The notes below the pieces were generated by a model, which saw only the letters and a list, made by a program, of their open reading frames with translations, was not told the origin of the DNA and made no database searches. A stretch of DNA of 64,000 nucleotides, taken from the NCBI GenBank assembly GCA_910591455.2, contig OU342821.1, forward strand, positions 13,703,787 to 13,767,786. Reading direction: 5' to 3'. Positions 24,180 through 36,600 of this stretch are shown in pieces (position 1 is the first letter of the stretch; each line of letters starts with the position of its first letter). Made by a program: the position numbers and the translations under genes. Origin of the DNA: Pholis gunnellus. Lineage: Eukaryota; Chordata; Actinopteri; Perciformes; Pholidae.

Positions 24180-24720
24180 CAGCGCTTTAAAAAAAAAAGA
24201 AAAGGTACTCAAAAGCACTTTACATGCTAAAACAGAAACAATAAAAGCAATAACAATACAAACACGGCAGAGGGATGACATTATAACAGTAAGAACAGAA
24301 CAAAAGCATGCATAACTAGCATCACAGGTTAAAAGCAGATTTAATTAGATGAGTTTTAAGTGCAGTTTCGAGTGACAGAGAATGTCTGAGGTGCAGGGGG
24401 AGAGAGTTCCAGAGGGAGGGGGCAGCAAGAGAGAAGGCCCCCCCCCCCCCCCCCCCCCCCCCAGGGACTTCTGCTAAGGCAGCCCAGTTGCCAGGAAACT
24501 ATTTTGGCATTGTAAGTTTCTGCAAACCACGGACACTTTAAATGTCGGTGTTTTTGCATTCAGAGCAGGTGCCCGTAGTACAACGAGCGATGCGCAGAGA
24601 CAGTGATGTAGTGGTACGATAACGAGTATAAGAAGCCAGAAAGTCCACTAAAAGGCAGGTGGGAGGGGCAGAGGATGGGGATAACAAACACAGGAAATGT
24701 ATAGATGTATCAGATGCTGA
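24180..24720 (+). repeat. Dispersed teleost-type repeat with C25 run
   Basis: The block starts near 'ACAGCGCTTTAAAAAAAA' and carries 'GAATGTCTGAGGTGCAGG', 'GAGAGTTCCAGAGGGAGG' and 'GGCAGCAAGAGAGAAGGCCC'. I recall these from a repeat found many times in fish genomes. The C25 homopolymer interrupts it. No coding function is visible. Edges are approximate and the class is unknown. Confidence 0.55.
24438..24462. repeat. C25 homopolymer
   Basis: Twenty-five consecutive C on the + strand (G on the ASTN2 sense strand), the longest single-base run in the window. The true length is uncertain. Confidence 0.9.
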
Positions 24721-25429
24721 TATTACCTGGCTTTTAGACCTTATCTACTCCTGGTATTAACATTCAAACTGAATCTGGATTTGTTAATTTATAGACAATG
24801 ACATCTCATTATGGGGCTTTGCATTTACACTTTGGTCTTAATAAGCTTTCCTGTGATGTAGCTGTATAGGCTCTACTTATTTGTACTTTGCCAAGGAAGC
24901 AGTATTCTAGCTTTTTCTGAGGCTGCACTAAACAGAGTGGGAAGAGGCTCCAGAGTATGTGGTCAGACTGTAAAGACCGCATTAACACCTGGCTGACATC
25001 CAACCACGTCCACATGTGATCTTGTCCTTCCAGTAGCACTCCTATCACAATACATTCTCTACATTTACAGCTGCATTTCCAAGCTTTTTCCTCCCAGATG
25101 ATATCCAGAAAACAGGATACAGAACATGTAGGTGTAGAAGGTGTCTTTGTCTTAGTTCCTACACGTCAGACAATGGAACTCAATAGTCCTTTCAAGAGAC
25201 TCTCCCCAACCTGGTAAACACCCACTTCAAAAGCCACGACCCTGGTTTGTAACGCAGGCTGTCTGTAAATTATGTATATCCTGAAAGCCCAAGCATAGAT
25301 AACACTGATGACATCATTTTCTCAGCCACAGAAAATTCCACCCCAACTGTTTTTTGCAGGTTGAGTAAATGGACTTGGACTTGCATTTTTTTGTATGCAG
25401 TCTTACGACTACTCAATGTGCAGTACAAT

Positions 25430-25640
25430 ACATGTCAATCTACCCATTCACACGCTGATGGCGTAGGCCACCTGCCCATCAGGGCTCAAAACTAGTTTCC
25501 AAGCACACACATTCACATTGGATGGGAGCAATTTTGGGATTCAGTGTCTTGCTCAAGGACACTTCAGCATGCGGACTGGGGATCAAACTTTGGAAGAAGA
25601 CCCGCTCTACTACTGAACTACAGCTATACTCCTTGTAGCA
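25430..25640 (+). repeat. Short dispersed teleost-type repeat
   Basis: It contains 'CAGTGTCTTGCTCAAGGACA' followed by 'CTTCAGCATGCGGACTGGGG', 'ATCAAACTTTGG' and 'GACCCGCTCTACTACTGAAC'. I recall this order from a widely repeated fish element in which the later part reads like GATCGAACC..CCGACC..CTGAGCCAC. Diverged and non-coding. Confidence 0.6.
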
Positions 25641-25884
25641 CTGGTGAACTGCCCTTAATGCATAAACATGGTGGATTAAACCGTAACCACAACAGTGAAA
25701 TGGTAAATATACTGTCCCAATATTTAGTGCTGCAGACTGAGGTAATTAATTTAACATAAACACTATTATTTGAGTGTGTGAATAACCATCAGTGCTTCAA
25801 TGCCAGCATGTCTTTGAAAAGTTTTTATTTGAAGTGTTTGGAAACTACCAAGAAACACATACGGCTGCGTGAGTTCACAAAACT

Positions 25885-25886
<2 letters not shown>

Positions 25887-25914
<28 letters not shown>
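25887..25914. repeat. (CA)14 microsatellite
   Basis: Uninterrupted CA tract within the 19.6-kb intron. Confidence 0.95.
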
Positions 25915-25919
<5 letters not shown>

Positions 25920-27321
25920 AGCAAGGAATAAAATGGTAAACATTAAATTGAATGTTGGCGGCTTAAAAGAAGAAGGCGCGAGCAGAGCACTTATTTCAGG
26001 AAGTGAATGATAAACATGCTTGTAATCAACCTTGACTAGCTTAACCCTTCATCCTCAACAGTCTGGCTCGCCGTCTCATGGCTACTAATTGTGTGGGAGG
26101 AAACTGCCTTATAATGCTTGTTGACTCAACTACCCAGTAGAAGCTGTATGGGTGTGCACCGAGGAGATAATTACTGGAAATTAGAGAGAAACATCGACGT
26201 GTGGGTGTGTTTATGCATTTGAGCCTTGTGGGCTGCCAGATTCACACATGATTCATGTTGGGGTGTCGTCTTAGTTTGAGAGGTGAGTGGTGATGAGGAG
26301 TTAGCACAGAGTGCCTATCAAAAGCAGTTTTGTCTCTTTTCTTCCTTACTGTATCTTTTCCTTTGTGCGAAAAGTGTCTTCGGTGTCAAGAGTGACAACG
26401 GTGGCAGCGTCACCTCCACAAAGCAGGTGACGCTTCTTTTTCTTTCTCCTTCTCACCCTCGGCCTCTCATGTGTCACAACCCAAACTTCTAACAATCGTT
26501 CAATGTGGCGCAGTCTTGCCGTGCATCTGTTTGAAGGGAAGGGAACATCTCAGTACAAGTGCCTGTCTATCAATAGATAAACGTGTCAGCTTGATTCAAA
26601 AAAGGACTGATTACTCAGGAAGATGCGTGTGATAAAATACTTATCCTGAGCAAGTTATTTCAATTTTTCTTTTAAATTTAGAGAGTGTTAGATAGGAACA
26701 CAATGATAATTAATATCAATTATCGAGTCTGGGCAGGGACTGTGCTATTGCAGCTGGTCTCAGGTCCCTTTGCCAATGTGTCGGATATCGAAGTGGATGC
26801 AAGCAGACTTGCTGTCAGCTGTGATCATGTGGTAATTGCAGGAAAAGAACGTGTTTCTCAAGGTGAGACAGAGAGTGTGAGCAGAGAAGTGCACGGAAAG
26901 ATGATATGTATTGGTACTATTTCCAACCGCGACAGCTTGTTAGGTGGTGGTGTAACACGCCGCTGTGAGTGTTTGTTAGGATATGTTCAGGATTCATTAT
27001 TGTTTGGTCTCTTTGGATCAGGTCCCCTTTAAAAGAAAAAAAAAGGATAATTTATGCATGTCTGATTCAGATGGGTTTTTCCAAAGACCTTGTATCAGAT
27101 CAGGTCGAAAGACCGCTGCTATGGGCACTTTAAAATTGGCCAGGCCTGGGAGGAACGAGCCTTTTGTATTTTGTCCTCCACTCGGGTAGTGGAATTGATA
27201 AGCACGACTCGAGTGCATCAGTGTGTCAATGTACTGAATGTGTCATTGAATGCTGCCTGTCTGATATTTTCCAAAGTCTCAATTTAATTCCTCATATAGT
27301 GCATGCCATATATGTGCTGTA

Positions 27322-27325
<4 letters not shown>

Positions 27326-27353
<28 letters not shown>
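27326..27353. repeat. (TG)14 microsatellite
   Basis: Uninterrupted TG tract; a second interrupted GT tract follows near 27465-27489. Confidence 0.95.
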
Positions 27354-27354
<1 letters not shown>

Positions 27355-28118
27355 GGTAATTCATTTGACAGGACTAAATATGTCCTCTTCAGGACTGATG
27401 GATGGCAATTATCACAACCCTACTACCCTTCACACACCCACATCCTTTACTCTCTATTCATTTGGTGTGAGTGTGTGTGTGTGTGTGTATTTACATGCTT
27501 CCATGATTGGCAATATGTTATTACTTGTACATACAAGAGCACAGCGGACTAAATTGATCACTGACTGTAAAGAAAGAGGATGAGGGGGTTGTAGGAGAAA
27601 CGTGATGTTTTTTTCATCAAACTGATTTGATAATGGATGTAGAGGCCGGTATGCTTTTAAATATCTGAAGGATATAAAGTGCTGTCAAAAAGACAAAAAA
27701 GGATAGCTTGTAATTAGCCTGCATCCACTGTCAGTTCAGGGAAACTACACATACGCTCTCTGTTGGGTGGACTCTCTTTTCATATCTTTACATGGCGACA
27801 TTGCAATCACAGTGTAATGGAATGTTTCTCAGCCGTAACGTTCACATTAACACATGGAACTTTATCACATAAAGCGCATGCTTGCATAACATTGCATTAT
27901 TTGGTAATTTCATAATAGCAATTTCAAAAAATGAATTCCTGTTCTGCTTCAAGAGGCCGAGCAAAGTGAGATCAACTTACAACACAATGTATGCAATACA
28001 GTCATACATCACAGGTAATATTTGATATTGAAACACTACCTGTGATGCTGTGACTCAAATCATACAATTCATCTTAATCATCTAATATTTCACTTTGAGC
28101 TGCTGGCTCAGGGGACTC

Positions 28119-28140
28119 GTGTGTGTGTGTGTGTGTGTGT
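28119..28140. repeat. (GT)11 microsatellite
   Basis: Uninterrupted GT tract followed by GA-rich sequence. Confidence 0.94.
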
Positions 28141-31095
28141 GAGTGATAGAGAGAAGGAATCAGTAGACAGTGGAGGTGAGAGAATTAAAGGAATGCGGGG
28201 CTGTGGGATAAGAGTTGCATCTGCATATCAAAGACGGCATGGAGGAACAGAGAGAAAATGATGAGAATAATAACTGTAACATATTGCTATACACATATAA
28301 AATGTATGAATATAACGAGGGTGATGTGGAATCTTATGGGAGCAAGTCATTCAGAGGACAAAGCTACTGTTCTTTGGACAAAAGACAGAGTGGAATTGAA
28401 AAGCAGAGTGGGCACTTTGGAGCGATGACATGCAGTAATACACATGTTTAATTAGAGGCGCTGGGAGTCAAGTATAATACTCCGGTGTGCTTAGCTTGTC
28501 TGGTTAGACTTAGAGTGATGAATAGCTCAGGGAAAATGTGACTTTCAAAATGTTAAGTGAAATAAATTTGATCCGGCCTATAATATAGAGATGGAAACAG
28601 AAGGGCGATGCATACAAAATACCTTCTAGTGAAGTTATTTTTTTTTCTTCTCTTCCCAATTTGACATTTAGTTTAATCATGGATTCAGAGAATAACGTCT
28701 TTTGTTTTCCTATACCCCTCTGCAATAACTGCTGATCTGTGTACAGTAAGTCAGACAGCATAAATGCCCTTTTCTGTTTCAGATGCTCTCTGCACCTACA
28801 GACATTTATTTATCTGAAGAGGAACATCCAGCGGGAAGTGCACTTCGTCTGTCATCTGCATGTAATCAGTGCACTGTGCCTCCATCTGCAGGGAACACGA
28901 TAAGTGCGATGAAGTATGCGTCTCGCAATTAGCATGGAAATGTTTCCTGCTTCATGGAACAGGTGCAAATTGCACAGGTGTAATAAAATAGAAGTTGAGG
29001 TGGCGGAGAGAAAATGTAGTTTGTCAGCTGTATTATACAGAAATCATGCAGCAGACAGAGTGTAAGTGCACCACACAAAAACAGATGAGAGGCAGCAGCA
29101 CTGATTTACCTTCTGCGGAAGATAAATACCCACAATGCCTGACCAATTTACAAAGCCAGACAAAGTCAGGATCACAGCATTTTCATGTAGATTGGGGATC
29201 TATAACCAATCTAACCACCAAAATGGCATCTTTTGAGTTGTGATACACAACGTCATTAGAGTCTGTCAATAGAGCCACTATTTAAATGTTTCCACGTGCA
29301 TGTTTGGAACTGTGAATGGAGCAGCAGAGGGAGAAGGGAGTTGGCAACATGTGGATGGGACTGAAGAGATGCTGGGTGTGAACCTCACCATACAGTTCCC
29401 AGGCTGGAACAAAGTGGGCCAATCCCTTGAATGCTAAAAATTGAAAAGTTAAGCGCTGATGACTTTCTCCGCTACATTTTACGACCTGATGTATTTCTTA
29501 TTTTTTTCAGTGTGCAATGTCTATGTACATTTCCACCCATATAAAGATGCTCAGATCTTTCATTGTTTGTTTAAGTGTGTCTCAGGGCTGCCAAGGTGTT
29601 TGACTAGTTTCAACATGTCATGTGTATATTATCCCACTGGAGCCCTTGAGCTTGAGTGCAAATCCCTTTACTGGCCGTAGTTTGATGTAAACCAGTGCGT
29701 AGAGCCGAATTCGGGAGGCAGAAGACCCACTGGGCTTTCCACTGTTTTAGGGCAAATGGATCAAGACTGTCATCTTCCCTTTGTTTCAAAATACTCAAAC
29801 TGTGATTTTGTTTCGTCTGTCAAACTGTGGCCTGTTTGGAGTATTAAAGGGTAGTCCCCAATTGGTTTAGCCTCTTGAACCTTTGGGGAACATGATGCTC
29901 TTAGTCCTTTCCCATATTAGGCTGTAGACGTGTCAGTCAATTATTTTAAGATGGCTTCTAAAGCTCCCTAAAGCTCATAGCTCTTTTGGTGATCAAAGTG
30001 TCCCACCTTGCAACATGCGGTATTTCAGTACACACCCATACAAAGTCAAGTCAGAGAGGTGCTGTAAAGGTTTGCTAGGTTGAAATCTCTCTAATGCATG
30101 GAAAAACACATTTGTGCTGCCGTCTCATGCAAATACTATTTTATTCTATGAGAATGATTTGTGTTTATTGGCGATCTTTTAAAAAACAACTCCATACGAG
30201 CAGCAGCCAGGCGCTTGCCTCCTACGTAGTGTCCACAGGCACCTTCAAGGACAGATGCAGACATAATTGTGTACTAGTAAATAGACTCAACTCAATGTCA
30301 TCTAGAACTGCTTCAACTGACAGACATTCATATTAAGAATGAAATACTATGAAGGCAGAGTTGCCTTTTTCATGCACTTTTCAACACTAAATGCTACTTT
30401 AAGGAACTATGGGGGAATTACTGTACCTGAATTATAGAACATTTATGAGAGAAGACTTCACAAAAGCAGCTTTCCAACGGATCCAAAGAGTGATCTTAAT
30501 CACTCACAATCCTTTTTGAATAGTTCCTTTGAATACACAAATTCAAATAAAATCCATCTGTATCTTATATAATTTTCTTTTATCATCAGAAACACAAATT
30601 TATGAAAATGTTAACTTGTTCTCTGTTGCGATGTAAGTTGCATTCAGTGTGCCACGTATGCTGTAGAAATCTGAAATTACAACAATATATGTTACAAAAG
30701 GACCCCAAGGACTTATGTTTAGCCAAGCACAACTATTGTGACCCGTAGGGCAGAACAGATGAAAAGCATTTCATGGTTACTTGACAAACGGTGTAGATAG
30801 TCTGTGTGTGTGTGTGTGTGCGTTTGTGAGCAAATGAAAGACAGTCACAGAGAAAGCCAGATATAGGCTGAGTGTGTTTTTGTGTGTGCACTGTTTGTGC
30901 ATAGATAAACCCTCATCATCTCTCTGTGATTACAGGAGCATTTCACCACAAACAGCATGTGACTTATCAGAGTGAGCCAGGTTTTCAGGGGGCTGACAGT
31001 TTAGGGAGAACTGCAATGGGATAAGTCTCAATCCTCACTCAACCATCACTTTCTCATCCCCTTCTCACTCTCCCTCTCACACACACGCACACATG

Positions 31096-31096
<1 letters not shown>

Positions 31097-31120
<24 letters not shown>
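31097..31120. repeat. (CA)12 microsatellite
   Basis: CA tract within a longer, interrupted CA-rich stretch at about 31078-31131, some 420 bp downstream of the ASTN2 donor at 31542 in transcript direction. Confidence 0.92.
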
Positions 31121-31126
<6 letters not shown>

Positions 31127-31542
31127 ACACCTGTGCAAACACAGATGCGGCATCCCGTCAGCCAACCCTGACTACTGATTCTCCGCTGAGCTCACAAGCC
31201 TTTCTATACTTTCCTACAACCCAAAACTGACAAAAGACGACCGGTACTCCTGATGGTGTTTCTCTGGAGACGCAGGAAAGACGTTAACAGTTAAGATGTG
31301 AAACAAACAGGTCTCAAAGGAAGATTGTCCGTGTAATCTACACCAGCAGAAACAATTAAATAATGCTTTTCAAAGTTGAGAAAAAAAGACAAAAGAATAG
31401 AAAGAAAACGCGTTCATAAGATAAGACAAACATCTACATCAGATTAAAGGAAAGGAAAGAGCAATATGTTGTTTAGACGGTAACATTAGGAACATGTAGA
31501 TCATTGTGCAAGTGTGAATGTGTGTACTTGTACACTAGTTAC

Positions 31543-31731
31543 CGGAAGGTCATCTGGAATATCTGTCCCAAGTTGACTTGCTGGGTTTTGTTGTTGTATC
31601 CGTGTAGCATCTCACCAAACAGGGTGTCATTGAAGTGGACATCCTGCCTTGGGCATTTTGGTCCCTCACAGTTGTCTGACAGCAAGAGGCAAGATCGCCC
31701 ATTCCCTGCCAGTTTGTACTCCTGCACACAC
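31543..31731 (-). CDS. ASTN2: ASTN2 exon, cysteine-rich/EGF end to MACPF start
   Basis: A 189-bp exon with acceptor CCTTAG and donor GTAACT. Phase is 1 base, 62 codons, 2 bases, matching both neighbours. The peptide begins CVQEYKLAGNGRSCLLLS, continues DNCEGPKCPRQDVHFND and ends LGQIFQMTF plus a split Arg. The segment TLFGEMLHGYNNKTQQVN is typical of astrotactins and leads into the MACPF fold. Cysteines complete the EGF-like unit begun in the exon at 33475. The donor GTAACT deviates at +4/+5 from consensus but the join is in frame. Confidence 0.95.
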
Positions 31732-33474
31732 CTAAGGAGGAGGGAAGAGCTGTCAATGCAATGTACAATAATACATGTGACACTCTATACACTTGAGGTG
31801 AAAGGATACAAATGGCAGGAACACTAGAAGATGAGTTGTGGTACAAATGTTGCAGGTTGATGAAACAGCAAAATAAAAATCCCAAGAGATGTGGGAGACT
31901 GACACTGTAGGAACCGCTACATAGATGTTTCCATTTTACTACTTCAATTTACAAACTACCAATTCAGGAACAAAAAAACGACCACGCCAATATCTTAGCC
32001 CTCTTCTTAGGCCGTCCTGCCATCTGTACCTCACTTGCCACCGATCAATGGAAGGCACCCAACCAGCGAGATGTAAACGCTAGCGGTTGTATCCAATATA
32101 TGTCCAGACTGTGCAAAAGCAAGGTCGGTACTTTTTTTTTTTAAACAATCTGGCTTTTATTGTTGTGAGCTTTGGCCAAAATGTATTTTGCATTATCAAA
32201 AGCAGTGAACTTGCCATTATCATTCTAAACATGTGGACACCAGCACTCTGCTGGAAACACAATCCAACGAGGCAGAATCAGTCACAAATGATCATATCTC
32301 GTCCGTTTATCGGCCCAATCCTCCCGTACAGACAAGGTAGAGTATCTGCTGCTGTTGACTGTTGCTGAAGTTTGGGCTGCTGCAGCTGATCAGGTCTCAG
32401 CGCCTCAGTGGGAAAGAGGTCTGTGCTGTTTTTGTCAATACTGTCAGGAAAATGCAACAGCGTCTTCCCGTTGCATGAAGGCAAAGCCTTTTCTTTTAAG
32501 ACCAAAAGTTTGCTCTACCAACGGAAGAAGACTGACCATGCCGTGTAATTATATCACAGTACATTCAGTCACGGCTTGACCCATACCACTGGATTGTTCT
32601 ACTGTAAAGTCTTATTAGTAGAAATCTCGACAAAGATGACGGATGCGATGAGAGAGAGAGAAAATAGAAAACCTGTTGCAGTCTTGCTAAGAAGCTTTCC
32701 GCTGTGAAATTCCACTGACGGACAAGGCACAAACAGCCTGAACCCAGTGATCCATCCCGCTTGGTGTATACAGGATAAAAGGTTTGTTGGTATAATGGTG
32801 TGGAACATGATTTCTTCCCACACATTGGAAGAAAAAAAAACTGCGAACTGTTGGAATGCCAAGCTTCATGGCCACAGTATAACCTTTTTTTCCCCCCCAA
32901 TGGTAACTCCCTGGAGATTACTATTCCATGTGACGCAACCTAGTTCTAGGGAAGGTGCACAAAAAGCTGAGTCTATCAGCTCAGTGGAACATGCGTGGGG
33001 TTAAGGAAGAGGGCGTTTTTACAGTGAATGTATCACTCAATAATATGCGGGAAGTAAAGTCGGCGTGGTTCATTGATTCAGGTTTAATCACCGATGCACC
33101 TTGGACCAGTCAAGCTCGTTTAAACTGGATACATGTTCATATGAAAAGATTTCTAAAAGCTTGCCAACTCTGAATACAATATAAATTGTGACTCGTGGAC
33201 TAATTGATATTGTAAAACATCAATAGAAAACAATACTTCCTTATATGTAATCTTGGGCTAATATCTTTCATCACATATGGTGACATATAATCATTTGGTG
33301 ATTACACACTGGTTATTTCACATTTGCATATCTCATTTCCTTCATGTGGGTCATTTGCCGGAGGAACAGTTTCTTAATATCACGAAAATATTACTCACAA
33401 AGCCCATTTCAAGAGGAAGCTTTATATCCACCCTGCAGACACCTTCCAATTTATTTACTGTTGGTTATTCTCAC
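31732..33474 (-). other. ASTN2 intron, 1.7 kb
   Basis: Intron between two well-supported exons. Several overlapping short open frames occur on both strands around 32080-33180, but none resembles a known protein. No repeat was recognised. Confidence 0.9.
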
Positions 33475-33641
33475 CCACAAAACATGAGTACGTTGCTGGA
33501 ACTGGGGTCATCTTCAAGGGGCACAAGCTGCTGGAGACACAGCTGTTCACAGCCTCCATTGAAGCCATCCGTGCAGTCAATGCCCCTAGAGTAGTCATAG
33601 CAACCTGAGCCATCCTTCATTGGCCTCAGCCCCTCAGGACA
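33475..33641 (-). CDS. ASTN2: ASTN2 exon, EGF-like module
   Basis: A 167-bp exon with acceptor TTCTTGCAG and donor GTGAGA. It starts in phase 0 with a Cys codon and ends with two bases of a Gly codon. The peptide CPEGLRPMKDGSGCYDYS, then RGIDCTDGFNGGCEQLC and a linker to VLMFCG, carries six cysteines of EGF-like spacing. Such modules lie in the extracellular/lumenal part before the MACPF domain. The short insert LVPLEDDPSSSN looks like a surface loop. Confidence 0.95.
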
Positions 33642-36600
33642 CTGCAAGAAAGGAGAGACAGAGAAAGAAGGAGATGGTGATGGGAGGGAGATGTGGAGAC
33701 AGGGTGAGGAGGAAAGGCATAAATTAGGGAGAGAGTAGAAGAGAGCAAGGCGCAGAGGTCAGCGTGTGCATTTTAATCAGGATGAGGCGGCGCCGAGGAG
33801 GCAAAGATAGCGAGATCACGGGAAACATGAGAGAGGAGAATTTAGGCAGCCAGATATTTAGGAATTCAAAGATAGAAGAATGAAAGATGGCAACTATTTT
33901 ATTTGATAGGAGACACAAGCCTGGTTTGAGGTATTTTTGTAAATAAAGATATAAAGATGCAAACAGGCAGCTTGGACTCATACTTACAGCTCATCTCACT
34001 ACTTGAGGTCTGTATTTGTTTCTTTCATGTTAGAAACAAAACCACATGTGTTATGCGCTCGTGGGGAGACTCCACACTGACAAGTGGGAAAGACTGGGTT
34101 GTCTTATTTCACAGTTTGTGGGTTGGTAGCCACTGAAGATACCCAAATGTAAGTGCACAATATATTATTATTGCAAATGACGCATTGTCTGTGAGCAAGG
34201 AGTAAGTTACTGATATCACAGGTGGACATTTTGTTAGAGTTTTAGTTTTTCATCATTCAGTTCTACCAGCAACTTCCACACAAAACAAATGACCTGAGAA
34301 AACAAAAACCTGGACAGAAATCTGAAAGGCAACACTGGGTCCAATATCTTTAGATTGGCTACTTTAACATGAGCATTGCGTTTGAATTGTATTTAGTGCA
34401 GCATAAGAAATTCAAATTAAGCAGAAATGCAACAGCAGCAGATGCATTCTATGACAACGCTGGACTCCATCAGAAAAGGAATTTTACTAACCATTAATTT
34501 CTCGCAGACTTAATAGCTTACGGTTCATGATTGGTCTTGCAATATCCATCTCAGACATACACACAAGATCGTTACGCAAACAAAACAAAGAGGTTACACT
34601 TGATGCACTTTCCTGCTGGCTCAGCGGATGTGTTAGAGGCAGGCAAAATGCTGTTTATCATTTCATATAATGATCATATTTATGCATTATCCTTATAAGC
34701 AATTAGCATATGCTTTAGCGACTTACGGAATGAAAAAGTGTTTTAAATACTCCATTGATGTGTTGTTTTGAATTGTTGCTTTAGTAAGCCATGGTCTTTC
34801 TTTTTCATTAGGATTATGTTCATCATGACATGATATTTTATATTTATTCTATCATTTTTAACAGTGCTTTTATTATTTTATATTCAAAGATATATATATT
34901 TAACTAAACCAGTTATATACAACACACTCAACCTATAACGATATGATCAAGGATATTTTATCGACACTGACAAGAGCAACGAGTTTTGCTCAACGCTTCA
35001 TAATACTCATTTAGTGGTTTTATTATATTTCTTTATTGTGTGTCAGTGTGATATTATAGGTATTGCTTTACTGTCAGAGGATCTCTAAATAAAGAGAAGC
35101 TAGCCATCACATGTGGTAATGCACTACTGGACAACCTCAGACCGTCGGCTGAATATTCATAACAAGGCTACATAAGAAATGCTCTGCAGCGTTTTTGCCT
35201 TTTGTGCCGGTTTACCAACATCTAACGAGAGGCCCGAGTATGAAACAATTACATCTAGAAGATGTGTTCAAGTGTTGGTGGTGCAGAGAACTGTGTACAG
35301 AGAAGCAGTGTGCCACTTCCAGAAGCTTTCAAATGAAATCTCTTCCCTTGCAGTAGCATCCAAGATTCACAGTTTGTTGGTAATGTGTGATTTCTGTGTG
35401 ACGATATATATTCTATCCCACTGAATCAGACATCCAATGATGGAAAACAGCACTAACGTATTATTCACTTGTTTACAGGCTGCTACTATTAACAGTTTAT
35501 ATTCACTGTAAAAATGATCATATTTGAATAGTTTATGGGGTTTTTAAACATTCAATTTACACTCTCAAACATCAGCCACAAAAATGTGTCATTTTTATGT
35601 GTTGATGGAACGCTGCTGTTGGTTTAAAACGAAGACTGTGACAGACTCCGTTATATTTCACAGTTTGCAGAGCACTGTTCACCATTTTCACTGACGGCCG
35701 CTCTGACTCATCTGAGACTCCTCGTGTTCTGTGTGTGCCTGTGTGGGATTGATTGGAGGTGTGTGAGGCATGATGACACAAAATGTTGTCTAGTAGGCGT
35801 TGGCGTATTTACAGAAATAAAGTAGGCCATTGCTTAATGTTCGGACTGTTTATCAAGTAAGTCACTTTTTCTTATTTTCTGTGCTATAAAAAAAATCAGT
35901 TCAGCTCTAGAAGAAGCATTTCTCTTGCTCTTTGTATAATACTGCCCTCAGATCTCAATCCGACTCGTAGCTGCCAGTAGCCCCACACAGGTCGCTTTGA
36001 TTGGTCCGTGCTCTGGCGGACCGGACCAAAACGCATTACTTGAAGCCTGAAAAGAGGGATTTTCCTGCGATATTTGTTTGCACGATTCGCACGTGATCTC
36101 GCAACCTCACGAGAATCCAGCTGCCGTGCAACTTCATTCAGATATTCCAGTTATAAGAAGGCATATGTCCTGGTATTAATGGAATACTGGCTGACTGACA
36201 TCCTGTAGAGAGAGACTCCTACCTAGAGGTGGCTTTTGCCACACTTAATCTGCTGCTGGCTTTATATAAGCAGATTGTCAATATCTGCAGTCTATGTCAC
36301 CGTATCCCCCAGCATTTTTACTGTGTGAGTTATGGTCAGTGGTTAATAGTTTTATCAGCCCATGTCACATGTCAGAGACAGCACTGAAATAAAGGCTCTG
36401 CAGTTGGACCACCACTCACACTAGACTGTGCCAAAAGACATGACAAATCTGTAGGCTGGACAGGCTTCAAAATGCCCTTGTAACAAAAGAATCCAACTAA
36501 CGGATCTTGAATGTCAATAAATCTTGCTCTGCTAGTTCCCCGAGATCAGCAGTAAACACGGTTTTCCTTTGTAATAAACCATGGGTCAGGGAAGCGATTA

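Larger units (their letters stand above)
11986..31542 (-). other. ASTN2 intron, 19.6 kb
   Basis: A long intron with no recognised exon; phase continuity across it (R|D junction) argues that no constitutive exon is missing. It contains dispersed repeats at 18130-18545, 24180-24720 and 25430-25640, many CA/GT tracts, and homopolymers at 18433-18449 and 24438-24462. Enhancer-like AT-rich stretches near 15060-15250 and 28790-28990 are described as findings. Confidence 0.88.

Noticed and set aside
35930..36130. GC-richer block suspected to be a DNA-transposon fragment
   Set aside because: Some resemblance to fish repeats, but no terminal repeats or coding signal could be identified, so it was not called.
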